This document shows, piece after piece, positions 1-7,100 of a stretch of 44,555 nucleotides of DNA. The DNA lies in contig NZ_KE992967.1 of NCBI RefSeq assembly GCF_000466485.1, forward strand, positions 1 through 44,555, in the 5' to 3' direction. Under the pieces are notes generated by a model, which worked only from the letters and a program-made list of their open reading frames with translations, was not told where the DNA came from and did no database searches. The DNA is from [Clostridium] symbiosum ATCC 14940. Its GTDB lineage: Bacteria; Bacillota; Clostridia; Lachnospirales; Lachnospiraceae. Made by a program: the position numbers and the translations under genes. The first letter of the stretch is position 1; each line of letters starts with the position of its first letter.

Positions 1-11
1 ACTCCGTTTTT

Positions 12-788
12 TCATAGATTACTTGACACTACCTTTATACCGCCGGTTAAACAAAAGAGCGATTTCATCATCATCTGCCTTACCGTTCCGGTTACAACCG
101 TCTCTCCTCTCTGGTTTCTGCACTCTCCGTAAAATTCTCCGACATAAAATAACTTTGTCTCCCGGCAGGAGACAAAAGTCACTACGGCTTCAACCGTATC
201 CCCAAAATATACCGGATTCACAAACTCCAGATTTTCACTCATCAGGATTGTACCGTTTCCCGGCATCTTCGTTCCCATCACCGTGGACAGCAGGCTGGCC
301 GTCAGGACGCCATGAACTACCGGCCGTCCAAACCACTGCCGTTCGGAAAACTCCCGATCCGTATGAAGGCGGTTATTATCCCCCGTCAGCAGCGCAAATT
401 TGTCCGCATCCTCTTTGTAAAATGTCTTTACAGCCGATGCACGTTCACCAATCCTAAGATATCTGACCGTTCCTGCTTCGGCCGTTTCTGCTTTCTCTTT
501 TTCTTTCCCCTGTTTCATCTGCTGCCCGCTCTCTGTCTTCAGGTAATCCTCCGCCTTCGAAAACTCCTTCATGCTTGTCAGCACGAACCGTTTTTTCAGG
601 GCGCTCAGGCCTTCGCCTGAAACACAGGCCGAGGAACAGCCGCAAACCAGCAGCCAGATATCGCACTCCGTCCGCTCAGACGCAGTCACATAGATATGAT
701 GCGGAAAACGCTCTTTCAGCTTTTTTACAAGCTCCTCTCTCACGTATCCCGGATTACAGCCGCCGCAATACTTTATACCGATCACCAT
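12..788 (-). CDS. CGGC-domain/MaoC-like hydratase fusion
   Basis: The 258-residue protein has two parts. Residues 1 to about 85 form a small cysteine-rich domain starting with a CGGCNP motif and containing a second CGCSSAC motif, which resembles metal-binding CGGC-type domains. After a charged linker (about 88-104), the rest is a MaoC/(R)-specific enoyl-CoA hydratase hotdog domain. The hydratase signature is visible as SGD-like LTGDNNRLH, followed by FGRPVVHG. MaoC enzymes hydrate trans-enoyl-CoA, so crotonyl-CoA is a plausible substrate given the neighbours; that is inference. I place the start at 788 because AGGAGG lies four bases upstream; a longer reading from 803 would put the ribosome site inside the gene. 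It follows the NifU-like gene by 11 bases and is almost certainly co-transcribed with it from the sigma-54 promoter at 1214-1229. The fusion itself is unusual. Confidence 0.8.
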   Translation of the reverse strand: MVIGIKYCGGCNPGYVREELVKKLKERFPHHIYVTASERTECDIWLLVCGCSSACVSGEGLSALKKRFVLTSMKEFSKAEDYLKTESGQQMKQGKEKEKAETAEAGTVRYLRIGERASAVKTFYKEDADKFALLTGDNNRLHTDREFSERQWFGRPVVHGVLTASLLSTVMGTKMPGNGTILMSENLEFVNPVYFGDTVEAVVTFVSCRETKLFYVGEFYGECRNQRGETVVTGTVRQMMMKSLFCLTGGIKVVSSNL

Positions 789-799
789 ACTGCCTCCTG

Positions 800-1156
800 T
801 CACCGTATGAACGGTGCGCCGTCCCGTCCGGCACTCTTTTTACCGGCAGCCCTGTCATCACTGCCCCCGCTGCGGCTCAGGATTTTTCTCGCCATATCGA
901 GAAGCTCGCTGCTCACTTCATGTACCAGCAGCACCTGCTCCACTTCGGGGATCTTTTCCTTCACCGCCTTTTCAATTACCTCTTCCGTTGTAAGCTGTGC
1001 CGAAGGACATCCGGAACATTGCCCCGTCAGCCGGACCCGCAGTATCTTACTTTTTTCCTCATATGATACAATCTGAACGTTGCCCTCGTGGGACAGCAGG
1101 GATGGACGGACATCCTGTTCAAGCACTTTCTCTATTCTTTCAATCATTTCTGCCAT
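800..1156 (-). CDS. NifU C-terminal domain Fe-S scaffold protein
   Basis: The 118-residue protein consists mainly of a NifU C-terminal (Nfu) domain with the CxxC pair at Cys47 and Cys50 (CSGC). In this family that pair assembles and transfers [4Fe-4S] clusters in the cytoplasm. A charged tail of about 25 residues follows. The start at 1156 has AGGAGG eight bases upstream; an in-frame start at 1225 would include the promoter region and is rejected. The gene is first in a two-gene leftward unit with the CGGC-MaoC fusion and diverges from the [4Fe-4S]-dependent dehydratase abfD. Both sides have matching sigma-54 promoters, so a role in maturing the AbfD cluster is a reasonable inference, though nothing in the sequence proves it. 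Confidence 0.85.
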   Translation of the reverse strand: MAEMIERIEKVLEQDVRPSLLSHEGNVQIVSYEEKSKILRVRLTGQCSGCPSAQLTTEEVIEKAVKEKIPEVEQVLLVHEVSSELLDMARKILSRSGGSDDRAAGKKSAGRDGAPFIR

Positions 1157-1213
1157 ATCAACTGCCTCCTGTTTTCTTCGTCCTGATATGAACCGGATAC
1201 GAATATTATAATA

Positions 1214-1229
1214 AGCAATTATCATGCCA
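1214..1229 (-). promoter_or_regulatory. Sigma-54 promoter for nifU-like/MaoC unit
   Basis: Read leftward the sequence is TGGCATGATAATTGCT, matching the -24/-12 consensus TGGCAC-N5-TTGCW with one mismatch and ten bases between GG and GC. It differs at one base from the divergent promoter at 1494-1509. Transcription would start near 1203, about 45 bases before the NifU-like start codon. Confidence 0.8.
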
Positions 1230-1237
1230 GAAATCTC

Positions 1238-1266
1238 GTAACAGTTCAGACAGCATGAGCTGTAAC
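1238..1266. repeat. Palindromic repeat, GTAACAGTTCAGACAG family
   Basis: This 29-bp imperfect palindrome starts GTAACAGTTCAGACAG and ends GAGCTGTAAC. Close copies occur at 6943-6971 and 33047-33075, and a right-end half at 7054-7069. It sits directly upstream of the leftward sigma-54 promoter. Nearby, AACTGTTACG-like fragments recur at about 1420 and 1440. Confidence 0.65.
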
Positions 1267-1310
1267 TAAATTCCTCCCTTTTACGGTTTCAGCGTTCTGT
1301 CCCTAATCCT

Positions 1311-1372
1311 TTGTTGCAAATTTGGTGTTGCATAAATGAAACAGAAGGTCTGTTGTTGCATTTTTGCAACAA
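1311..1372. promoter_or_regulatory. Probable enhancer (UAS) for sigma-54 activator
   Basis: A perfect palindrome, TTGTTGCA-TTTT-TGCAACAA, occupies 1353-1372. A second copy of the TTGTTGCA half-site is at 1311-1318, followed by a degenerate TGTTGCA near 1326. Such inverted repeats 100-200 bases upstream of a -24/-12 element are the usual binding sites of sigma-54 enhancer-binding proteins. Here the site lies between two divergent sigma-54 promoters, about 130-150 bases from each start point. The likely ligand is the activator encoded at 7101-8519 (inference). Confidence 0.7.
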
Positions 1373-1493
1373 CGGTTCAGCCGCCGTAAGCTGTCTTATG
1401 GGAACTGTTCCTGCCGTCCAAACTGTTACGTCTTAAGGGAACTGTTACGACTGGCCTGCCTTTTTTCTATATTTCATTTACTATGTATTTTTC

Positions 1494-1509
1494 TGGCACG
1501 ATAATTGCT
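1494..1509 (+). promoter_or_regulatory. Sigma-54 promoter for abfD-abfT
   Basis: The sequence TGGCACGATAATTGCT matches the sigma-54 consensus TGGCAC-N5-TTGCW exactly, with GG and GC ten bases apart. The start point should fall near 1520, giving a leader of about 90 bases before the abfD start codon. That leader contains one copy of a dispersed repeat (1524-1575). Confidence 0.9.
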
Positions 1510-1523
1510 CTTAATATTGGCAG

Positions 1524-1575
1524 AAACGATAACCTGCACGCTCCGCGCACAGGTCACCGCCTTCAATCAAACACT
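1524..1575. repeat. Dispersed CCTGCACG...ACAGG repeat, copy 1
   Basis: This roughly 45-bp sequence has the imperfect dyad CCTGnaCGn(3)GCGnACAGG followed by CACCGCCTTCAA. Near-identical copies are at 23583-23629 and 30672-30720. Here it lies in the transcribed leader of abfD. Confidence 0.6.
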
Positions 1576-1608
1576 AACACATTACTTATCAGGAAAGGAA
1601 GAATCATT

Positions 1609-3063
1609 ATGGCTTTAATGACAGGAGAACAGTATGTAGAAAGTATGAGGAAGCTGAACCTTCAGGTTTATATGTTTGGGGAAAAAATTGAAAACCCGGT
1701 CGACGACCCGATCTTGCGTCCGTCTCTTAATTCCGTAAAAATGACCTATGATTTGGCACAGATGCCGGAATATGAGGATTTGATGACGAGTACCTCCAAC
1801 CTGACGGGAGAAAAAATCAACCGCTTTACCAACATCCACATGAACGCCCAGGATCTCGTCAAGAAAGTAAAAATGCAGCGGCTCTGCGGTCAGAAGACAG
1901 CGGCCTGCTTCCAGCGCTGTGTCGGAATGGACGCTTTCAACGCCGTTTACAGCACCTCTTATGAAATTGATGAAAAATATGGCACCCATTATTTCGAAAA
2001 CTTTAAAAAGTTCCTCCAGTATACACAGGAGAAGGATTTGACTGTGGACGGCGCCATGACAGACCCGAAAGGTGACCGCTCCCTGGCCCCGCATGCGCAG
2101 AAGGATCCTGATTTGTTCCTCCATGTAGTGGAGAGACGTCCCGACGGTATCGTGGTCCGCGGCGCAAAGGCTCATCAGACAGGCTTTGTCAATTCCCATG
2201 AGGTGATTGTCATGCCTACCCAGTCCATGGGACCTGAAGACAGGGATTATGCGGTTTCTTTCGCATGTCCCACCGATGCAGAAGGCATTTTTATGATCGT
2301 GGGCCGTCAGTCCTGCGATACGAGAAAGCTGGAGGGCTCCGATATTGATGTGGGCAACAGCCGGTTTGGCGGCATGGAAGCGCTCGTAATATTTGATAAT
2401 GTATTTATTCCGAACGACCGAATTTTCCTCGACGGCGAAACAGAATTCGCCGGCGTCCTCGTGGAGCGGTTTGCCGGATATCACAGACAGTCTTACGGCG
2501 GATGCAAGGTAGGCGTCGGCGACGTCTTAATTGGAGCTGCCGCTGCGGCAGCCGATTATAACGGAGCTGCCAGAGCCTCCCATGTCAAAGACAAACTGAT
2601 TGAAATGACCCATTTAAACGAGACGCTGTACTGCTGCGGCATCGCCTGCTCAGCAGAAGGCGCGCAGACAAAATCAGGCAACTATTTAATTGATCTGCTG
2701 CTGGCCAATGTCTGTAAACAGAATGTAACCAGGTTCCCCTATGAGATTGCCAGACTGGCCGAGGATATTGCCGGAGGACTGATGGTTACGGCTCCCTCCG
2801 AGAAGGATCTGCGTGATCCGAAGCTGGGCCGCTACATAGACAAATATTTCCGGGGCGTGAATGATGTACCGACCGAGGACAGGATGCGGATGATGCGCCT
2901 GGTTGAAAATCTGACACTCGGCTCCGCTGCCGTCGGCTACCGGACTGAGTCCATGCACGGCGCCGGCTCCCCGCAGGCCCAGCGCATTATGATTGCACGC
3001 CAGGGCAATATCGGCATGAAGAAAAAGCTGGCAAAGGATATCGCCGGAATTAAAGAAAGTTAA
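1609..3063 (+). CDS. abfD: 4-hydroxybutyryl-CoA dehydratase/vinylacetyl-CoA isomerase
   Basis: The enzyme dehydrates 4-hydroxybutyryl-CoA to crotonyl-CoA by a radical mechanism using FAD and a [4Fe-4S] cluster, and also isomerises vinylacetyl-CoA. The 484-residue protein is close to the Clostridium aminobutyricum enzyme along its whole length. The cluster ligands of that enzyme are all present: the Cys-x3-Cys pair at 100 and 104 (ACFQRC), His292 and Cys299 (in YHRQSYGGC). The start at 1609 follows AGGAAAGGAAGA; an upstream in-frame ATG at 1483 lies before the promoter's own start point, so it cannot be used from that promoter. The CoA-transferase gene begins 18 bases after the stop, and both are transcribed from the sigma-54 promoter at 1494-1509. 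It is the committed step of 4-hydroxybutyrate or GABA fermentation to butyrate. Confidence 0.97.
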   Translation: MALMTGEQYVESMRKLNLQVYMFGEKIENPVDDPILRPSLNSVKMTYDLAQMPEYEDLMTSTSNLTGEKINRFTNIHMNAQDLVKKVKMQRLCGQKTAACFQRCVGMDAFNAVYSTSYEIDEKYGTHYFENFKKFLQYTQEKDLTVDGAMTDPKGDRSLAPHAQKDPDLFLHVVERRPDGIVVRGAKAHQTGFVNSHEVIVMPTQSMGPEDRDYAVSFACPTDAEGIFMIVGRQSCDTRKLEGSDIDVGNSRFGGMEALVIFDNVFIPNDRIFLDGETEFAGVLVERFAGYHRQSYGGCKVGVGDVLIGAAAAAADYNGAARASHVKDKLIEMTHLNETLYCCGIACSAEGAQTKSGNYLIDLLLANVCKQNVTRFPYEIARLAEDIAGGLMVTAPSEKDLRDPKLGRYIDKYFRGVNDVPTEDRMRMMRLVENLTLGSAAVGYRTESMHGAGSPQAQRIMIARQGNIGMKKKLAKDIAGIKES

Positions 3064-3081
3064 ATGGAGGAGGGAATTACC

Positions 3082-4383
3082 ATGTCCTTTAAAGAACTCT
3101 ATCAGAGCAAAAAGATGGACGCGGATCAGGCGCTTAATCTGATCCGCTCCGGAGACCGGGTCGTTGTAGGCCACGCCTGCGCAGAACCGTCCTACCTCCT
3201 GGATGTTTTAACCGAAAAAGCAGAACAGTATGAGAATGTTGAGATCGTTCATATGGTGGCGATGGGAACAGCCGGATACTGCGCCCCCGGCATGGAAAAG
3301 CATTTCCGGCACAATTCGCTGTTCGTGGGCGGTTCGACCAGAAAAGCCGTTGCAGAAGGAAGAGGTGACTTCACCCCCTGCTTTTTCTCTGAAATTCCAA
3401 AGCTTTTTAAAAACGGCAGCCTCCCCGTGGACGCAGCATTAATCCAGACGGCTCCTCCCGATGAGAACGGTAACCTCAGCCTCGGCATCTCCGTAGATTA
3501 TACGCTGCAGGCTGCGAAATCCGCAAAAACCGTGATTGTCCAGGTAAATCCACAGATGCCTGTCACCTTCGGAGGCACAATCCATATCTCCGACGTGACG
3601 GCTGTTGTCGAACATGACGCGCCGCTTCTTACGCTGGAGCCCCCGGTGATTGGGGATGTGGAACTGGCTATCGGGGCCAACTGTGCCGGCCTGATCAGGG
3701 ACGGCGATACGCTGCAGCTTGGCATCGGGGCTATCCCGGACGCAGTGCTCCGCTTTCTGGGTGATAAAAAAGATTTGGGAATCCACTCAGAGATGTTCTC
3801 CGACGGAGTCGTGGAGCTGGCCGAAGCCGGAGTCATCACAAACCGTTTAAAAAAGACGAATCCCGGAAAATACGTAGCCAGCTTTCTGATGGGAACAAGG
3901 AAACTCTATGATTTCGTAGATGGAAACCCGGATGTGGCGATGCTTCCGGTGGACTATGTCAATAATCCGGTCGAAGTCATGAAGGAGGACAATATTGTCT
4001 CCGTCAATTCCTGCGTCCAGATCGATCTGATGGGCCAGGCCGCATCGGAATCCGTGGGCCTCACCCAAATTAGCGGAGTCGGCGGCCAGGTGGATTTCGT
4101 CCGTGGTGCCGCCATGGCGGCAAACGGCCGTTCCATCCTGGCCTTCCCCTCCACCGCCGCAAAGGGAAAAATATCAAAGATTGTTCCCCTGCTGGATGAG
4201 GGAGCCGCCGTCACCACCTCGCGAAACGATATCGATTACGCGGTTACGGAATACGGAATCGCCAAATTAAAGGGACGTACCTTGAGACAGCGCGCCCTGG
4301 CTCTCATTGAAATTGCCCATCCCGATTTCAGGGACGGGCTGAGAAAAGTATTCGAGGAGCGTTTTCCCGGCCGGCGGCCTTAA
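3082..4383 (+). CDS. abfT: 4-hydroxybutyrate CoA-transferase
   Basis: This 433-residue protein belongs to the acetyl-CoA hydrolase/transferase (Cat2/AbfT) family. It should activate 4-hydroxybutyrate to its CoA ester using acetyl-CoA or butyryl-CoA, giving AbfD its substrate. The active-site glutamate is visible at about residue 237 in GIHSEMFSDG, followed by the conserved VELAEAG. Oxyanion and CoA-binding glycine-rich segments occur near 212-220 (LGIGAIPD) and in the C-terminal half. I chose 3082 because GGAGGAGG precedes it; the ATG at 3064 overlaps that ribosome site. The specific substrate is inferred from the adjacent abfD. The protein reads to the usual family length. Confidence 0.93.
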   Translation: MSFKELYQSKKMDADQALNLIRSGDRVVVGHACAEPSYLLDVLTEKAEQYENVEIVHMVAMGTAGYCAPGMEKHFRHNSLFVGGSTRKAVAEGRGDFTPCFFSEIPKLFKNGSLPVDAALIQTAPPDENGNLSLGISVDYTLQAAKSAKTVIVQVNPQMPVTFGGTIHISDVTAVVEHDAPLLTLEPPVIGDVELAIGANCAGLIRDGDTLQLGIGAIPDAVLRFLGDKKDLGIHSEMFSDGVVELAEAGVITNRLKKTNPGKYVASFLMGTRKLYDFVDGNPDVAMLPVDYVNNPVEVMKEDNIVSVNSCVQIDLMGQAASESVGLTQISGVGGQVDFVRGAAMAANGRSILAFPSTAAKGKISKIVPLLDEGAAVTTSRNDIDYAVTEYGIAKLKGRTLRQRALALIEIAHPDFRDGLRKVFEERFPGRRP

Positions 4384-4445
4384 ACGCAGCAGGATTGGCA
4401 GGCTTAAGCAGGCTTGGCAGGCTTAAACGTCAGCGGTCTGAAACG
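4384..4445. other. Short convergent gap with GCAGGCTTA direct repeats
   Basis: The space between abfT and the convergent aldo/keto reductase carries three tandem copies of a GCAGGCTT(A) unit (about 4397-4427). No convincing hairpin with a T-run is visible, so the terminator for either gene is not identified. Confidence 0.4.
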
Positions 4446-5585
4446 TTATAATCCGGCCGGCTGCGCAAGCTTTCTGACAAAGTCTTTCATCGCTCCTGCG
4501 ATCTCAAGCTGCTGCGGACAGACGGCTTCACAGCTGTGACAGCCCGCGCACGCATCCGGCCGCTTTTCTTCATCAAGAGCGTCCACCGCCATATGGGTAA
4601 TCAGGCCGTTTACAAAACGTGTCTCATTGTAAAGGGAAAGCAGGGTTGGAATATCCAGCCCCTTCGGGCAATGGGACACGCAGTAGCGGCAGGCGGTACA
4701 GGGAAGCACATCCAGCATACTGTCGGCAGCCTCAAGTATGGCAGTCATCTCTTCCTCATTCAGCGGCCTGTCCTCTGCAAAGGTGGCGATATTTTTCTCA
4801 AGCTGGTCTCTGTTTGACATGCCGGAGAGAACCATTGTCACGCCCGGTATGGACTGTAAGAAACGGAACGCCCAGGCTGGCACTGCCTCCTCCGGCCTCA
4901 GAGCATGGAGCTTTGCCTCATTTTCGGCGGAAAGCTCAGCCAGCTTGCCGCCCCGCAGCGGCTCCATGACCCAAATCGGGATGTGGTACTCGTTCAAAAG
5001 CTCCACCTTTGCTTTTGCATCCTGCAATTTCCAGTCCAGATAATTTAACTGGATCTGGCAGAACTCCATCTTATCTCCATAGGCCTCCAGAAAACGTTTC
5101 ATCGTATCATACCGCCCATGAGCGGAAAATCCGAGATGCCTGATGCGTCCGTTCTCCTTTTGCTTTAACAGATAGTCCATAATTCCGTACTTCGGATCCA
5201 GATACGGATCGATATTCTTCTCATATATATTATGGAGCAGATAGAAGTCGAAATATTCCATGCCGCATTTGCCCAGCTGTTCTTCGAAAATCGTATCCAC
5301 CTTATCCATATTGGATAAATCATATCCCGGAAATTTTGTAGCCAGATAATAGCTGTCCCTCGGGTACTTACCGAGTACTTTTCCCATTACAACTTCTGAT
5401 GTCCCGTCATGATAGCCATAGGCCGTATCGAAATAATTAACGCCGTGACGGAGGGCAAAATCCACCATCTCTTCCGTTTTCTCTTCATCGATGGGGGTAC
5501 CCGGGATGCTGTCCGACACAGGGAGACGCATTGCACCGAACCCCAGTGCGGATAATTTCTTATCCTGAAACTCTTTATATACCAT
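4446..5585 (-). CDS. Aldo/keto reductase with C-terminal 2x[4Fe-4S]
   Basis: The first 280 or so residues form an aldo/keto reductase barrel. The catalytic set is present: Asp and Tyr in FDTAYGY, Lys in ATKFPG and His in YLLHN. The C-terminal 90 residues carry two ferredoxin-type motifs of the form Cys-x2-Cys-x2-Cys-x3-Cys-Pro (CTACRYCVSHCP and CAGCHSCEAVCP), so electrons may pass between NAD(P)H and iron-sulfur centres. This architecture is common in clostridia, but physiological substrates are mostly unknown. The start at 5585 has AGGAGG seven bases upstream. It is preceded by a MerR-type promoter (5627-5657), suggesting induction by a small molecule or stress. A similar but not identical gene follows upstream at 5801-6919. 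Confidence 0.9.
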   Translation of the reverse strand: MVYKEFQDKKLSALGFGAMRLPVSDSIPGTPIDEEKTEEMVDFALRHGVNYFDTAYGYHDGTSEVVMGKVLGKYPRDSYYLATKFPGYDLSNMDKVDTIFEEQLGKCGMEYFDFYLLHNIYEKNIDPYLDPKYGIMDYLLKQKENGRIRHLGFSAHGRYDTMKRFLEAYGDKMEFCQIQLNYLDWKLQDAKAKVELLNEYHIPIWVMEPLRGGKLAELSAENEAKLHALRPEEAVPAWAFRFLQSIPGVTMVLSGMSNRDQLEKNIATFAEDRPLNEEEMTAILEAADSMLDVLPCTACRYCVSHCPKGLDIPTLLSLYNETRFVNGLITHMAVDALDEEKRPDACAGCHSCEAVCPQQLEIAGAMKDFVRKLAQPAGL

Positions 5586-5626
5586 GTTGAAACCTCCTTT
5601 GGTATTCTGCTTCGTATGTCTTTATC

Positions 5627-5657
5627 AGAATACACCTTGAAGTTAACTCCAAGTCAA
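5627..5657 (-). promoter_or_regulatory. MerR-type promoter with 19-bp spacer
   Basis: Read leftward, -35 TTGACT and -10 TATTCT are separated by 19 bases. The spacer is occupied by the near-perfect palindrome CTTGGAGTTAACTTCAAG (5636-5653). An overlong spacer filled by a dyad is the hallmark of promoters activated by MerR-family regulators, which twist the DNA. It lies about 40 bases upstream of the reductase start. No MerR-family gene is present in this window. Confidence 0.75.
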
Positions 5658-5800
5658 GAGGTTTTTTATATGTTGAAGGTGGGACGCGTCGGGAACGGGG
5701 AATCCGGCCAGAATCAATTGTGCAGGGGACTGAAGACTCAGGCGAAGGTTTTCGCGGCACCGGCAGCGTCCTCACCTGCTTAAATACCCCCAACCTCTAA

Positions 5801-6919
5801 TTATTCAAGAATTTCCGCAGCTTTTTTAAGCTCCTCCCTGATGGAAATATGCTGCGGACAGACGGCTTCACAGGCTCCGCAGCCGATGCAGGCGGACGCC
5901 TTGCCCCATCCATGTCCCTCCGTATTCCATTTATACTTTCCTTTGGCTCCGTTCAGATCCTGGTACCGTTTAAATATATTAACGGCCTGGAATGTTCCGT
6001 AAATAGCTACGGATTCCGGGCATCCCTCCATACAATAACCGCATGCGGTGCAGGGAACCGTCGGACAGGATTCCAGAACTTTTCTGACCTCCTCAATCAC
6101 TTTCCGCTCCTTTTGTGTCAGCGGTTTGAAATCCTTCATAAAGGAAATATTATCCCGCATCTGCTCCGTATTTGACATGCCCGACAGAACGGTTATCACT
6201 CCGTCCAGGGAAGCTGCATAGCGGATGGCCCAGGAAGAAGGTGACTGCTCCGGATCTGCTTTTCTGAAAATGTTATCCGCCTCCTCCGGAAGGACGGCAA
6301 GCGTCCCGCCTTTAACCGGTTCCATGATAATAACCGGTTTTCCGTGCTTTCTCGCCACTTCATAACATTTTCCGGATTCTACGTGCGGATCCTCCCAGTC
6401 TGCATAGTTAATCTGGAGCTGTACAAATTCCATCTCCGGATGGGCCGTCAATATTTTATCCAGTTCCTCCGCCTTGTCGTGGAAAGAAAAGCCGAGATGA
6501 CGGATTACCCCCTCTTCCTTCTTCTTTGCAAGGAATTCCCAAATCCCGTAATCATCAAAATAATGGCTTCTCGACTCGCCCAGATTGTGAAGCAGGTAAA
6601 AGTCAAAATAACCGGCTCCTGTACGCTCCAGCGATTTATCCAGCATACTCTGCGCCTTTTCCTTTGTCTTTGCCGCCCAGGCGGGACATTTTGTCGCCAG
6701 AAGATAGCTTTCACGGGGATGGCGCTTCACCAGGGCCTCTCTTGCAGCGGCTTCTGAACCTATGTATCCCCAGGACGTATCGAAGTAGTTAAATCCGGCC
6801 TCCAGAAACAGATCAACCATCTCCTTTGTCTGTTCCACATCGATTTCCTCTCCGTTTTTCGGAAGCCTCATCAGTCCAAAGCCAAGTTTCGGGATCTCTT
6901 TTCCCAGATAGTGTTCCAT
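5801..6919 (-). CDS. Aldo/keto reductase with ferredoxin tail (second copy)
   Basis: This 372-residue protein has the same layout as the gene at 4446-5585. The barrel carries FDTSWGY, ATKCPAW and YLLHN, and two C-terminal Cys-x2-Cys-x2-Cys-x3-Cys-Pro motifs follow (CTACGYCMEGCP and CIGCGACEAVCP). The two are diverged paralogues rather than a recent duplication. The start at 6919 follows AGGAGGAT at an eight-base spacing; the in-frame start at 6961 would run into the palindromic repeat at 6943-7069 and is rejected. A 215-base gap with the MerR-type promoter separates it from the downstream reductase, so the two are probably regulated separately. The substrate is unknown. Confidence 0.88.
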   Translation of the reverse strand: MEHYLGKEIPKLGFGLMRLPKNGEEIDVEQTKEMVDLFLEAGFNYFDTSWGYIGSEAAAREALVKRHPRESYLLATKCPAWAAKTKEKAQSMLDKSLERTGAGYFDFYLLHNLGESRSHYFDDYGIWEFLAKKKEEGVIRHLGFSFHDKAEELDKILTAHPEMEFVQLQINYADWEDPHVESGKCYEVARKHGKPVIIMEPVKGGTLAVLPEEADNIFRKADPEQSPSSWAIRYAASLDGVITVLSGMSNTEQMRDNISFMKDFKPLTQKERKVIEEVRKVLESCPTVPCTACGYCMEGCPESVAIYGTFQAVNIFKRYQDLNGAKGKYKWNTEGHGWGKASACIGCGACEAVCPQHISIREELKKAAEILE

Positions 6920-6942
6920 ACTCTTATCCTCCTGTTTCCGTG

Positions 6943-7069
6943 GTAACAGTTCAGACAGCATGAACTGTTACGGCATCCGTCTAATTAAATCGCTACGCGA
7001 TGAGCCGGACTGCCACTACATTTTCGCACGGTCAGCGCAGCCAGTGCGCAGACCTGTCTGAACTGTTAC
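6943..7069. repeat. 127-bp element with 16-bp perfect inverted ends
   Basis: The left end is GTAACAGTTCAGACAG (6943-6958) and the right end is its exact reverse complement (7054-7069). The left end also forms a local palindrome up to 6971. The interior holds the small dyad ATCGC-GTA-GCGAT. No reading frame of any size is inside. Left-end copies also occur at 1238 and 33047, so this looks like a non-autonomous or REP-like element. Confidence 0.6.
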
Positions 7070-7100
7070 TTTCCATGTTCTATATTTTATATTCTTTACT

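Noticed and set aside
1483-1608. Longer N-terminus for abfD starting at 1483
   Set aside because: It lies upstream of the sigma-54 start point; the family begins at 1609, which has a good ribosome site.
1615-2484. A 289-codon leftward frame antisense to abfD
   Set aside because: Shadow of the dehydratase gene; no ribosome site and no family resemblance.
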